Shown: positions 35,760-44,668, numbered from the stretch's first letter. The stretch: 64,000 nucleotides of DNA from Pseudodesulfovibrio alkaliphilus (GCF_009729555.1 NZ_WODC01000009.1:62001-126000), one strand, 5' to 3'. Numbers and translations: made by a program. Notes: a model not told the origin generated them from the letters alone.

Positions 35760-36545
35760 CTACTTCGCTGTGATGTCGGCGTTGAGCCACCTGACGCTCA
35801 ACCGTGCCAGGGTGCCGTCCTCGTGCATGTCCGTGAGGATTTGATTTACGGCATCAAGCAGGGTGGCATCGCTCTTGTTGAAGGCCACGGCGATGTCCTC
35901 GCTGCGCAGGGGCGCACCCAGGGGGACGATGTCGAACCTTTCGGAATTCATGGCGTTCACGCCCACAACGCGGTCGGTGATCACCCCGTCCACCACGCCG
36001 CTCGAAAGCTCGGTCAGGGTCTGGGTATCGTCCTTGTAAAGCTTGACCTCTCCCACGCCGAGCCGGGCCGCGTCATCGGCAAAGGTGGTGCCGGTGACCA
36101 CGCCCACGATCTTGCCGCGCAGATCGTCGGGCAACGAAAAGGGCGCATCCTTTTTGACCATCAACTGCGCCCCGGAATAATAGTAGGGTATGGAGAAGTT
36201 GACCACCTTGAGCCGCTCCTCGGTCACGGCCATGCTGCCCAGGATGCCGTCGTACACGCCGGAGCGCAGGCCCTCGATGATGCCGCTCCACTCGGTGGTC
36301 ACCGGCTTGAGAGCCACGCCAAGCCGGGAAGCCACCTCGCGGGCCACGTCCACGTCGAATCCTACCAGCTCGTTGTTTTCGCTGTAGAAATTGAAGGGAG
36401 GATAGCCGCCGCTCATGGCAAAGCTGATTTCGCCGGCCTTTCTGACGCGTTCAAGGGAATCCGCCTCCTTGTCCGAGCAGGCGGCAAGGCCGAGGAGAAA
36501 CAGCGCGGCCGCAGCCACGGCCAGCATACGCACAATGATCTTCAT
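35760..36545 (-). CDS. Amino acid ABC transporter substrate-binding lipoprotein
   Basis: A 261-residue SBP_bac_3 family protein. The signal peptide ends in LLGLAAC, so it is a lipoprotein held at the outer face of the inner membrane. Family motifs include GYPPFNFYSENNELVGFDVDVA, LRSGVYDGILGSMAVTEERL and VVTGTTFADDAARL. It captures a polar amino acid; position at the head of the transporter-ablAB unit points to lysine. A GGGAGC ribosome site precedes the ATG. The 310-base gap upstream probably holds its promoter. Confidence 0.9.
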   Translation of the reverse strand: MKIIVRMLAVAAAALFLLGLAACSDKEADSLERVRKAGEISFAMSGGYPPFNFYSENNELVGFDVDVAREVASRLGVALKPVTTEWSGIIEGLRSGVYDGILGSMAVTEERLKVVNFSIPYYYSGAQLMVKKDAPFSLPDDLRGKIVGVVTGTTFADDAARLGVGEVKLYKDDTQTLTELSSGVVDGVITDRVVGVNAMNSERFDIVPLGAPLRSEDIAVAFNKSDATLLDAVNQILTDMHEDGTLARLSVRWLNADITAK

Positions 36546-36855
36546 GAAAGCTCCCGTGTTATGATGATATAGTGATTATCCGGACTGGCGGCAGCTATTG
36601 CGGTTAACGCCGATGCTTGTCGCGACATGGTCATAACCATGGGATCATGAAGCCAGCCTGGAATACCATGCAATGGACGACAGCATGACGATCAGTCCCT
36701 CGCCGCATCGCCAGGATCAATGGCGTTGCTATGCCGTTGCATTGCCGTAATCAGCACAAACACTGTGCCGCATTGATGCAATGCTGACACCATTGTGTCC
36801 TGCCGGGCAAGGGGGGAAAGCGGGGATGTGTCGGGTACTCGGGGATACCCGAAGG
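36546..36855. promoter_or_regulatory. Intergenic region with two inverted repeats, upstream of the importer
   Basis: This 310-base gap lies between the LuxR-type gene and the importer. It holds CATGGT-CATA-ACCATG (36626-36641) and GCATTG-ATG-CAATGC (36770-36784), both perfect 6-base inverted repeats, plus several other CATG and GCATTG copies. They could be operators for the neighbouring LuxR-type protein. No ORF is credible. Confidence 0.45.
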
Positions 36856-38082
36856 TCAGCTCAGGGGAGGCTTGTGTCGAAGGTAGGCGTACAATGATGT
36901 CCGGCTGCCGCGCAGGCCGAGCTTGCGCCGGATGTTCTTGCGGTGGGTCTGGATGGTTTCAAAGGAGAGGTTGAGCAGCCCGGCGATCTCCGCGCCTGTG
37001 CGGCCCAACTGGATGAGCTGACAGACCTCCATCTCCCGGGGCGAGAGGCGGTAGAGGGCTGCGTCTTGGACCATGTCCGGGCCCGGTGAGCCTTGGTCCC
37101 CGGCCAGATCGGCCAGCCGCTCTTCGATGACCGCCCGGTAGCCCTCGCGCACGTCCGCGGCCTCGGCCTTGGCAATGCGCTCCAGGGCGGGCAACATCTG
37201 TTGACGCACCTGGCTGGTCAGGGCTTGGCGCATCTCGCGGCGGTCCTCTTCCACGGTCTTGATGACACGCATGAGCGCGATGTTCATCTTCTCCACCTCG
37301 GCCTTCTGGTCGCGCAGGTCGGCCCGCAGCTCCGCCTGGCGAGAAAGATCGTGCAGGATGAGTTGAAACAGGGAGTAGCCGGTCAGCCGGATGCGGCGCA
37401 CCGTGGCCTCGGCCGGATATTCGCCTCCAGAGCCGTCGGCTCCCTCCACCCGCCCGGTCCAAACCCCGCCACGCCCCAGCGAGTCCATGGCCTGACGGAC
37501 CGTGCGTCGCGATCCGGGCGCCAGCAGGCTGTCCACGTCGCACCCGGCCAGATCTGGAGCTGGCTGCCCCAGCCTGGCCCCGGCGGCCACGTTGGCCGAA
37601 AGCACCACGCCCGATGTATCGGCGAGAATGGTGGGGTCCTTGGCCGTGTCGAACAGGGCGTTGAACAGGGCGATGGAGTCGGACAGGGCCGAGATGTTGT
37701 CCTCAAGCCGTTCCTCAAATGTCTGGCAGAGGTTTTCCATGGGCCGGTTGTCCGTGGCCACGATCACGAAACCTCCGGGCCGGGCCACCTCCACGGCCAG
37801 GGGAATGACCCGCAGGAGGAAGTTGCGCCCGCCCGCGCAGGCGACATCGTGGATGGTCAGGACCGGATAGCGGACCAAGGCCTCTTCCAAAGAACGCACC
37901 TTCAGGCCAAGCGCCCGCCAGAAGGGAAGGCCGACCCGGGCGGAATCGGGCAGATAGGCCAAAGGCTGCCCCTGCACGGCCCTGACCATGCCCGAGAGAT
38001 CGGCAAAAAGCACGAGGTCGCTCCAGGCGTCAATGACACCGCCCGGATCCGAAAGGGGGGGTATGGCCGGTTCGCTGGTCAT
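36856..38082 (-). CDS. PAS-containing LuxR-type transcriptional regulator
   Basis: A 408-residue regulator. The middle (residues 145-265) reads as a PAS sensor: ALFDTAKDPTILADTSGVVLSANVAAG and GEYPAEATVRRIRLTGYSLF. A helical stretch follows, then a C-terminal LuxR helix-turn-helix, LSPREMEVCQLIQLGRTGAEIAGLLNLSFETIQTHRKNIRRKL, cited by its LSPREMEV and SFETIQTHR parts. There is no receiver domain, so the signal is probably small-molecule or redox and sensed directly. It lies upstream of the lysine importer in the same direction and may control it. Confidence 0.82.
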   Translation of the reverse strand: MTSEPAIPPLSDPGGVIDAWSDLVLFADLSGMVRAVQGQPLAYLPDSARVGLPFWRALGLKVRSLEEALVRYPVLTIHDVACAGGRNFLLRVIPLAVEVARPGGFVIVATDNRPMENLCQTFEERLEDNISALSDSIALFNALFDTAKDPTILADTSGVVLSANVAAGARLGQPAPDLAGCDVDSLLAPGSRRTVRQAMDSLGRGGVWTGRVEGADGSGGEYPAEATVRRIRLTGYSLFQLILHDLSRQAELRADLRDQKAEVEKMNIALMRVIKTVEEDRREMRQALTSQVRQQMLPALERIAKAEAADVREGYRAVIEERLADLAGDQGSPGPDMVQDAALYRLSPREMEVCQLIQLGRTGAEIAGLLNLSFETIQTHRKNIRRKLGLRGSRTSLYAYLRHKPPLS

Positions 38083-38148
38083 GGATCAAGAGTCCTGACG
38101 CAACCTGACACGCCCTGCCCCTCAAGTAAAGTCGGGCCGAACCGTGGA

Positions 38149-38448
38149 TCAGGCCACATCAATCCCGCGCCAGAGGGCGACCTCGGTCGGACCGGCCACC
38201 ATCTCGGCCGTTGCCCGACGCATGGCCGCCATGTGGGCCGAAACGCCGTGGGCAGCCAGGGCCGCATCGCTCTCCCATATTTCATAGAAAAGAAAAACGT
38301 CGCCGGAGTCGGCCCGGTGCAGATCATAACGGATGCACCCCGCCTCTGCGCGGACCAGGGGCACCACGCGGCGCAGCTCCCGCTCCAGGGCGTCGGCGCA
38401 CCCGTCCCTGGCGGTCACCACCGCCGAAACGTAAACACGCTCACCCAT
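38149..38448 (-). CDS. Antibiotic biosynthesis monooxygenase (ABM) fold protein
   Basis: A 99-residue protein of the ABM dimeric alpha/beta-barrel family (YgiN-like). I start it at the ATG at 38448 with AAGGGGG upstream. Visible features: YVSAVVTARDGCADALERELRRVVPLVRAE-type first half, GCIRYDLHR and FLFYEIWESDAALAAH, which are the family strands and helix. Members oxidise small quinones or degrade haem; the substrate here is unknown. It lies 48 bases downstream of the cytochrome gene. Confidence 0.8.
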   Translation of the reverse strand: MGERVYVSAVVTARDGCADALERELRRVVPLVRAEAGCIRYDLHRADSGDVFLFYEIWESDAALAAHGVSAHMAAMRRATAEMVAGPTEVALWRGIDVA

Positions 38449-38496
38449 GCTGTGCCCCCTTCGCATCAGGCCCGGACAACGAAAGCGTCAGCCGCC

Positions 38497-38790
38497 CTAC
38501 TCGCAGACGGTGCCGGTGCCCGGCGCCAGCCCGGCCAGATAGGCCGAAGCCGCGTCGATACGGTCGGCGGGCAGTTGGGCGCCCTTCTGGACCATGCGGG
38601 CCACGGTGGCTTTCCAGGCAGCGTCGTTCTTGACGCCCACCGTGAGACAGACCCGTTTGGGCGAATGGCACCGCGAACACGCCTGCTTGACGGTCTGTCC
38701 GATGTCCGACGCTCCGGCCATCCCGGCCAGGGCAAAGATCCCGGCCATCGCACATCCGGCCAGGGCGTATCGGGTCTTGCGAAGAGTCAT
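38497..38790 (-). CDS. Small periplasmic monohaem cytochrome c-like protein
   Basis: A 97-residue exported protein: signal peptide ALAGCAMAGIFALAGMAGAS, then one haem motif CSRCH near residue 39. The following SPKRVCLTVGVKNDAAWKATVARMVQKGA and the late ASAYLAGLAPG match the small cytochrome family found in sulfate reducers. GGAGAT precedes the ATG. It probably carries electrons in the periplasm; the partner is unknown. Divergent from tRNA-Sec. Confidence 0.82.
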   Translation of the reverse strand: MTLRKTRYALAGCAMAGIFALAGMAGASDIGQTVKQACSRCHSPKRVCLTVGVKNDAAWKATVARMVQKGAQLPADRIDAASAYLAGLAPGTGTVCE

Positions 38791-38997
38791 GTCGATCTCC
38801 GGTATGCTGCGCGGCCTGGGGCCGCAGATGTTGGACAGTGGCGCATCCGAGCCCGACCGCGCCGCCCCCGACTCGCCACCCTCCCACAAATACTTCACCG
38901 CGCTCCAAATGTACAGCCTGCCCGCCGGGTCGAAACCGTGGGCAACAGATTCCTTCTTGTCCGCCCGCCACAAACTTGTTACCTCTGTCCAACCTAT

Positions 38998-39091
38998 GGA
39001 AGCGTTTCGTCACCGGTGTGGCGCTTGGTCTTCAAAACCAATGTGTGGCAGTGATGTCACAGGCAGGTTCGACTCCTGTACGCTTCCGCCA
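38998..39091 (+). tRNA. selC: Selenocysteine tRNA (anticodon TCA)
   Basis: The 8-base acceptor stem GGAAGCGT pairs with ACGCTTCC, longer than the 7 of ordinary tRNAs, followed by G and encoded CCA. The anticodon stem TTGGT/ACCAA encloses the loop CTTCAAA with anticodon TCA (39032-39034). A long variable arm (TGTGGC/GTCACA) and the T arm CAGGTTCGACTCCTG follow. These are all hallmarks of tRNA-Sec, which reads UGA as selenocysteine. No selA, selB, selD or recognisable selenoprotein lies in the window. Confidence 0.97.
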
Positions 39092-39240
39092 AAATAGACA
39101 AAAAAGCACTCCGACAGACTTGCCACGATGCAACCTCCTTCTGGTTAATCGCGAAAGGCTTGATGGGTCGAGATAGCCCTACTTGAAAGCTTCATGAGGC
39201 AAGGCAAGAGAACCATTGAACAAGGAGAACCGCGTTAGAC

Positions 39241-40392
39241 ATGCGAACGCTGAAACATATGGCCATTAACGCCATGTTGGCGCTGTTCACACTGGCGTTA
39301 CTTGGTGTCGGTACAGAGTTTGCCCTGCGTTTACTCCTCCCTTTGCCCGAAACACATGTCCCCGGCGAACGCTTTAATGAAGACAGAACCGGATTCCGCC
39401 CAGGAACAACGTGGACCATAATAGAACCGGAATTTGTGGAGAGAATCAGTATCAACTCCCTTGGGGTTCGGGACACGGAGATTGATCCGGCAAAGCCGGT
39501 CATCATTTTCTTGGGCGACAGTCAAACCTTCGGCACCGGAGTGAACCAGGGGGAGCGATTTAGCGACTTGGTGCGACAAGCCCTTGTGAAGGGTTGCCGG
39601 AAGGAGGCATATCAGGTCCTGAACGTAGCCATGCCCGGAGCCGACACTCACTCTGAACTGTCCATGCTTCAACGACTGATGCACAACCACGACCTACGGC
39701 CGCTGAAGATTTTTCTGTGTATCACCGGGAACGACCACCAGGCCAACCATGCTGCTCTGACAGCAAAACGTGTCGAATCAAGACTGGCTCATGACATGGA
39801 GATGAACGCAAATTCCTCCGCCCCTCACCCGTTTTGGCAGTGGGTCAAGTCCGTTCGATACAGTTCTCGGCTGGTGGTTTTCGTGCTACAACGTCTGGAA
39901 CAATTCCAATGGTTCCGCGACCTTTATACCGAACTCAAGCACCGTCTCGGCGCGGGCGAGATAAATCAAGCCGGCTGGATATATTTGGACAGTCCCGTGC
40001 TGGACCAATGGTTGGCGGCCACTGAATACTATCTGGAACAGTTGAATGCAGTGGGACCAACCTCGGTAGTGCTTATCCCGGACAGGTACAGATATGACTC
40101 CGCGTTGCGGGAAAAAGCACGGGAACACCTTGTGCTCACAGGGAAGAATCCTGAACAGATCGATTTTTCCGCAGAATCTGCAAAAATTTCAACGATGTGC
40201 GACAGGCTTAATGTTCCGTTTCTGGACCCTGCCGATGTGTTTGCGAACCACGAAAACAGCTCAAAACTGCATTATGCCATCAACGGCCACGCCACCCCGG
40301 CGGGCCACGAACTCACTGCGCAATTTCTCCTGCAGCACTCAACATTCCTGCGCGAAGCACTGTATTCATGCGGAGGAGCTTCGTTGGATTAG
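39241..40392 (+). CDS. Membrane-anchored SGNH hydrolase-type protein
   Basis: A 383-residue protein with an N-terminal membrane segment (MLALFTLALLGVGTEFALRL) and an SGNH fold. Block I is FLGDSQTFGTG near residue 92 with the nucleophile Ser, block III is ITGND near residue 164, and the catalytic His lies in INGHATPAGHELTAQ near residue 350, where Asp is replaced by Asn-Gly. Such proteins are often O-acyl esterases or transferases acting on cell-surface glycans. GC is lower than its neighbours (25 of 60 in 40141-40200). It follows tRNA-Sec directly, which suggests an acquired gene. Confidence 0.78.
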   Translation: MRTLKHMAINAMLALFTLALLGVGTEFALRLLLPLPETHVPGERFNEDRTGFRPGTTWTIIEPEFVERISINSLGVRDTEIDPAKPVIIFLGDSQTFGTGVNQGERFSDLVRQALVKGCRKEAYQVLNVAMPGADTHSELSMLQRLMHNHDLRPLKIFLCITGNDHQANHAALTAKRVESRLAHDMEMNANSSAPHPFWQWVKSVRYSSRLVVFVLQRLEQFQWFRDLYTELKHRLGAGEINQAGWIYLDSPVLDQWLAATEYYLEQLNAVGPTSVVLIPDRYRYDSALREKAREHLVLTGKNPEQIDFSAESAKISTMCDRLNVPFLDPADVFANHENSSKLHYAINGHATPAGHELTAQFLLQHSTFLREALYSCGGASLD

Positions 40393-40613
40393 TCGCATCT
40401 CGTCAAGCGGTGCCATCCCACCTTGGTTGGCGGGCCCTGACTTCCTTCCGGTTCCTCGACGCGGCCCAGGCCGCGCTTGTTCCCTGCGGGGGCAATTGCG
40501 ACATTCCAGTACATCCTCAACGCACTCCCGGACTTTTTTGCCCCTGGAAGTATTTGCTCTGGCTTTTTGCCACCTCTTTTTGTAGTCTAGACAATCTCTA
40601 GCCGTCCGTCTTT
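40393..40613 (+). other. Gap before nrdJ
   Basis: Nothing codes here. The left part keeps the moderate GC of the SGNH gene. TTGTAGTCTAGACAA near 40580-40594 is an imperfect inverted repeat of unknown meaning. Confidence 0.4.
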
Positions 40614-40644
40614 TTGGCGCTGTCCGCTCAAAAAAATGTATAAT
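40614..40644 (+). promoter_or_regulatory. Probable nrdJ promoter
   Basis: TTGGCG (40614-40619), 19 bases, and a perfect TATAAT (40639-40644) stand 26 bases before the nrdJ start, with GAGG as ribosome site. I see no NrdR box or riboswitch here, in contrast to nrdD. Confidence 0.55.
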
Positions 40645-40670
40645 TTCAAGAGATAAACCGAGGTCTGTCC

Positions 40671-42917
40671 ATGTCCAAGATGAAGATGCCCACCAACCTG
40701 CCCGACCCGATCATCAACGAAAACGCAAAGATAGTCCTTGCCCGCCGCTATCAGAAAAAGGACACGGAGGGCACCGTCTACGAGACGGCCAAGGAATTGT
40801 TCTGGCGGGTGGCGTCTTCCATCGCGGCCGAAGAGGCCAAATACGACAGATCCACGGTCAAGCCTGCTGCGCTGGCCCGCGACTTCTACGACCTGATGAC
40901 CTCCTATTCCTTCCTCCCCAACTCGCCCACTCTGATGAACGCGGGAACGGGCCTGGGCCAGTTGGCAGCCTGCTTCGTCCTCCCGGTGGGCGACTCCATC
41001 GAGGACATCTTTGATGCGGTCAAACATGCGGCCATGATCCACAAGTCCGGCGGCGGCACGGGCTTCTCCTTCTCGCGGCTTCGGGCAAAGGACTCGGTGG
41101 TCGGCTCCACCGGGGGCGTGGCCTCTGGTCCGCTCTCGTTTCTGCGCATCTTCAACTGCGCCACGGAGCAGATCAAGCAGGGAGGGACCCGGCGCGGGGC
41201 AAACATGGGCATCCTTCGCGTGGATCATCCAGACATCCTCGAATTCATCAAGGCCAAGGAGCGCGACGGCGAGCTGAACAACTTCAACCTCTCCATCGGC
41301 CTGACCGAAGCCTTCATGCGCGCAGTGGAAAAGAACGAGGACTATGACCTGGTGGCCCCCAACTCCGCCACGGTGATCGGCAGCTTGAACGCCCGCGAGG
41401 TCTTCAACATCCTGGTCCAGAAGGCGTGGGAGTCCGGCGATCCGGGCATCGTCTTTCTCGACCGCATCAACCGCGACAACCCCACCCCGACCCAGGGCGA
41501 CATCGAGTCCACCAATCCCTGCGGGGAACAGCCCCTGCTGCCCTACGAGGCCTGCAACCTCGGCTCCATCAACCTGGGCAATTGCTACGCCAGGGGCCAC
41601 AACGGCAAGGACTCGGAAATTGACTGGGACGAGCTGCGCCGCATCGTCCACCTCTCGGTGCGCTTTCTCGACAACGTCATCGACGCCTCGGTCTACCCGC
41701 TGCCCCAGATCACCGAGATGGTCGGCAAGAACCGCAAGATCGGCCTTGGGGTCATGGGGTGGGCCGACCTGCTCTACCAACTGCGCGTGCCTTACAACTC
41801 GCAGACCGCCGTGGACCTGGCCGAGCGGGTCATGAAGTTCGTGCGCGACGAGGCCCGCAGCGCATCCAAGCAGCTGGCCGCCGAGCGCGGCCCCTTCCCT
41901 GCCTACGCCGAATCGGTGTTCGGCGAGGCCAATCTCGGCCCCTACCGCAACGCCACCACAACCACCATTGCGCCCACCGGCACCCTGTCCATCATCGGCG
42001 GCTGCTCCTCAGGCGTGGAGCCGCTCTTCGCCCTCAGCTTCGTGCGCAACGTCATGGACAACGACAAGCTTGTGGAGAGCAATCCCTTCTTCGAGGCGGC
42101 CCTCAAGGAGGCCGATGCCCACTCGCCCAAGCTCATGGAGGAGATCGCCAAGGTCGGCACCATCAGAAAGATGGACCACCTGCCCGAAGAGCTGCGCCGC
42201 GTCTTTGTCACAGCCATGGACATCGAACCCATCTGGCACCTCAAGATGCAGGCATCCTTCCAGAAATACACGGACAACGCCGTGTCCAAGACCGTCAACC
42301 TACCGAACTCGGCCACCAAGGAAGAGATCTGGGACATCTACTGGAAGGCCTACGAGTACGGCTGCAAGGGCGTCACCGTGTACCGCGACGGGTCCAAGAC
42401 CTCCCAGGTGCTCTGCACCGGAGATGGCGACAAGAAAACAGACGACGCCAAAGCCGGTAAGTCCGTGGTCAAGGCACGGCCCGATGTCATCTACGGCTTC
42501 ACCCAAAAGATTCCCACCGGCCTTGGCATGCTCTTCCTGACCGTCAACGAGATGGACGGCAAGCCCTTCGAGGTTTTCGCCACCATCGGCAAGTCCGGCG
42601 GCTCCATCACGGCCAAGGCCGAGGCCATCGGCAGGCTCGTCTCACTGGCCCTGCGCTCGGGAGTGGAGGTGCGGGAGATCGTCGAACAGCTCAAGGGCAT
42701 CGGCGGGGAGAACCCCAAATTCATGAAAAAGCATCTGGTCAAGTCCATCCCGGACGCCATCGCCCACGTCTTCGAGTCCCGCTACCTCCAAGGCGCGACG
42801 ATCAATGGAGGCGTTCCCTCCCTGAACAGGGAGACATGCCCGGAATGCGGCGAGCCCCTCGTTTTTGAAGAAGGGTGCCACATCTGCAAGTCCTGCGGTT
42901 TCACCAAATGCGGATGA
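40671..42917 (+). CDS. nrdJ: B12-dependent (class II) ribonucleotide reductase
   Basis: A 748-residue adenosylcobalamin-dependent reductase making deoxynucleotides regardless of oxygen. Landmarks: FLPNSPTLMNAGTGLGQLAACFVLPVGDS, represented by its NSPTLMNAG core, the SGGGTGFSFSRLR and STGGVASGPLSFLRIFN loops, NPCGEQPLLPYEACNLGSIN with the active-site Cys and Glu, and TGTLSIIGGCSSGVEP. After a linker comes a TSCPD-type domain (VNEMDGKPFEVFATIGKSG) and a C-terminal four-Cys module, CPECGE ... CHICKSCGFTKCG, that re-reduces the active site. Length is typical. It complements NrdD, which is under B12 control. Confidence 0.95.
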   Translation: MSKMKMPTNLPDPIINENAKIVLARRYQKKDTEGTVYETAKELFWRVASSIAAEEAKYDRSTVKPAALARDFYDLMTSYSFLPNSPTLMNAGTGLGQLAACFVLPVGDSIEDIFDAVKHAAMIHKSGGGTGFSFSRLRAKDSVVGSTGGVASGPLSFLRIFNCATEQIKQGGTRRGANMGILRVDHPDILEFIKAKERDGELNNFNLSIGLTEAFMRAVEKNEDYDLVAPNSATVIGSLNAREVFNILVQKAWESGDPGIVFLDRINRDNPTPTQGDIESTNPCGEQPLLPYEACNLGSINLGNCYARGHNGKDSEIDWDELRRIVHLSVRFLDNVIDASVYPLPQITEMVGKNRKIGLGVMGWADLLYQLRVPYNSQTAVDLAERVMKFVRDEARSASKQLAAERGPFPAYAESVFGEANLGPYRNATTTTIAPTGTLSIIGGCSSGVEPLFALSFVRNVMDNDKLVESNPFFEAALKEADAHSPKLMEEIAKVGTIRKMDHLPEELRRVFVTAMDIEPIWHLKMQASFQKYTDNAVSKTVNLPNSATKEEIWDIYWKAYEYGCKGVTVYRDGSKTSQVLCTGDGDKKTDDAKAGKSVVKARPDVIYGFTQKIPTGLGMLFLTVNEMDGKPFEVFATIGKSGGSITAKAEAIGRLVSLALRSGVEVREIVEQLKGIGGENPKFMKKHLVKSIPDAIAHVFESRYLQGATINGGVPSLNRETCPECGEPLVFEEGCHICKSCGFTKCG

Positions 42918-43076
42918 GGCGGAGTGAAAACAGGAGCTTCAACGGCCGGGGACGAGACCCTCGGCCCCCAGAATATTGACAAATCCCGCCCTGGCAGACG
43001 CTGAGAAAGGTCCGCGCCGTTGTAACGCAACGAGGCGCTCGCGCCCCGGTCAACGGCTGACGGCCAGCCCTGACGA

Positions 43077-43805
43077 TCAGCTCCTGGCTGACTGCCCGGC
43101 CGCTGCCTCGTCCAGGTACCACAGGGTGCGCCCGGCATCGACCCTGGCGGCCGGGTGGCTGCCGGACGCAGGATCATTCATGATCTCCGTGACCAGGGAG
43201 CGCTTGTCCCGGCCGGACACCAGAAAAAGGGCCGTGCGGGCCGCGTTCAGCACGGGCAAGGTCAGGGTAACGCGGTCCACGCGGGGTTCCGCGTCCGGGG
43301 CGGACACGGCCTCGACCCAGTCCGAGGAGTCCAGCTCGTACCGCCCGGGAAAAAGCGAGGCCGTATGGCCGTCGAGCCCCATGCCGAGCAGCGCGAGGTC
43401 GAAACAGGGCCATGCGACCTCCCCGAAGCATCGGGCAAGGTCCCGACGCAGTTCGCGAGCCGCTTCCCCGGCCCCCAACTCGCCCCTGATGCGGACCACA
43501 TTGGCCCGGTCCACGGGCACGCGGGAGAGGAGCAGATCGTTGGCTTGCCGATAATTGCTCCACTCGTGGTCGGGCGGCACCGCCCGCTCGTCACCCCAGA
43601 AAACCACTGCCCGGTCCCAGGGGATGCTCCCGCGCCAGGGCTCCGTGGCAAGCAGTTGCATGAGCCTGGCCGGGCCTGCGCCCCCGGACAAGGCCAGGGT
43701 GAAGCGGCCCCGCGCCTCCAACGCCCGGTGGGAGAGGCTGACCAACAGATCCGCGGCGGCCCGGCTCTGGGCCTCGACATCGGCGAACACGAGAAACTCC
43801 GGCAT
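43077..43805 (-). CDS. pgl: 6-phosphogluconolactonase
   Basis: A 242-residue enzyme of the oxidative pentose phosphate pathway. I start at the ATG at 43805, directly behind GGAGGAG; the open frame runs 22 codons further without a ribosome site. The DevB/Pgl signatures are present: FTLALSGGAGPARLMQLLA near residue 40, VFWGDERAVPPDHEWSNY near residue 75 and LLGMGLDGHTASLFPG near residue 140. Its presence suggests a working oxidative branch, but no zwf or gnd gene is in the window. Confidence 0.92.
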   Translation of the reverse strand: MPEFLVFADVEAQSRAAADLLVSLSHRALEARGRFTLALSGGAGPARLMQLLATEPWRGSIPWDRAVVFWGDERAVPPDHEWSNYRQANDLLLSRVPVDRANVVRIRGELGAGEAARELRRDLARCFGEVAWPCFDLALLGMGLDGHTASLFPGRYELDSSDWVEAVSAPDAEPRVDRVTLTLPVLNAARTALFLVSGRDKRSLVTEIMNDPASGSHPAARVDAGRTLWYLDEAAAGQSARS

Positions 43806-43928
43806 GGCTCCTCCGACAACATGAACGACCCGGCGCACCGTGCGCCCAAAATCTGGGGCGGACCATTGCACCGCGGCGAGCCCGCGTCAACACCTGGGAA
43901 ACAATTTCGACGCCCGCCTCCACCGGGA

Positions 43929-44585
43929 TCAGACCACGACCGAATACACGCCCACCCTGCCACCGAGAAAACAGGCGAGGGGGTTTCCGGGGTCCAGCCC
44001 AAACCGGGTCAGAAAAGCGGAGCAGCCGCCCTTTTCCATAAAGTGTCGGTAGCAGGCATGGTGATCGCGACCGGCCAGTCGCTCCACCAGGGCAATGGCC
44101 GCCCCGGCCAGCCGCGCACCATTCGCCGTGCGGTAGTCCGCCACGACAACAAGGCCACCGGGCCGGACAAGCCGAAGGGCCTCGGCAAGGATCGCCCGTC
44201 CGATCTCCGGCGGCTTCTCGTGCAGGGCAAAACTGATGGCGCATCCGGCGAACCCGGCCGGTTCCAGGCCAGTGGCCGCAGCGTCGGCCAGCAGATACCG
44301 CACTCCATTGCCCCGGCCACGGGCCTGATGGAGCATGGCCGGAGAAAGGTCAACCCCCACCACCCTCAGGCCGGCCCCGGCGGCCATATCGGCCAGGGCC
44401 CCGGTGCCGCAGCACAAGTCCACCACCGCGTCTCCCGGCCGGACGGCACCGCTGCCCAGCGCAGCCGTCATGGCCTCGTGCACAGGCCGCAAAAACGGGC
44501 CAACGACCACATCGTAGACCGGGGCGATACGGGAGTACTCATCGCCTCGGGGAACGGCCTCCATGGTGTTCTTGTGCGCCGCCAT
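43929..44585 (-). CDS. Class I SAM-dependent methyltransferase
   Basis: A 218-residue methyltransferase of the UbiE/Methyltransf_11 type. Motif I is VVDLCCGTGALADMA with the acidic end of strand 2 at VVGVDLSPAMLHQA, and motif IV is a degenerate CAISFALHEKP followed by RLVRPGGLVVVADYRT. The N-terminus EYSRIAPVYDVVVGPFL resembles UbiE/menaquinone methylases, yet no quinone genes are near, so the substrate is open. GGAGAA precedes the ATG. Confidence 0.82.
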   Translation of the reverse strand: MAAHKNTMEAVPRGDEYSRIAPVYDVVVGPFLRPVHEAMTAALGSGAVRPGDAVVDLCCGTGALADMAAGAGLRVVGVDLSPAMLHQARGRGNGVRYLLADAAATGLEPAGFAGCAISFALHEKPPEIGRAILAEALRLVRPGGLVVVADYRTANGARLAGAAIALVERLAGRDHHACYRHFMEKGGCSAFLTRFGLDPGNPLACFLGGRVGVYSVVV

Positions 44586-44668
44586 GCGCTTTCTCCGCGA
44601 TCATTGAATGGGTTGACGCCCATGCGGTGCTTGCAACAAGGCCCTGTGATGACCTTTATCGGAACAGA

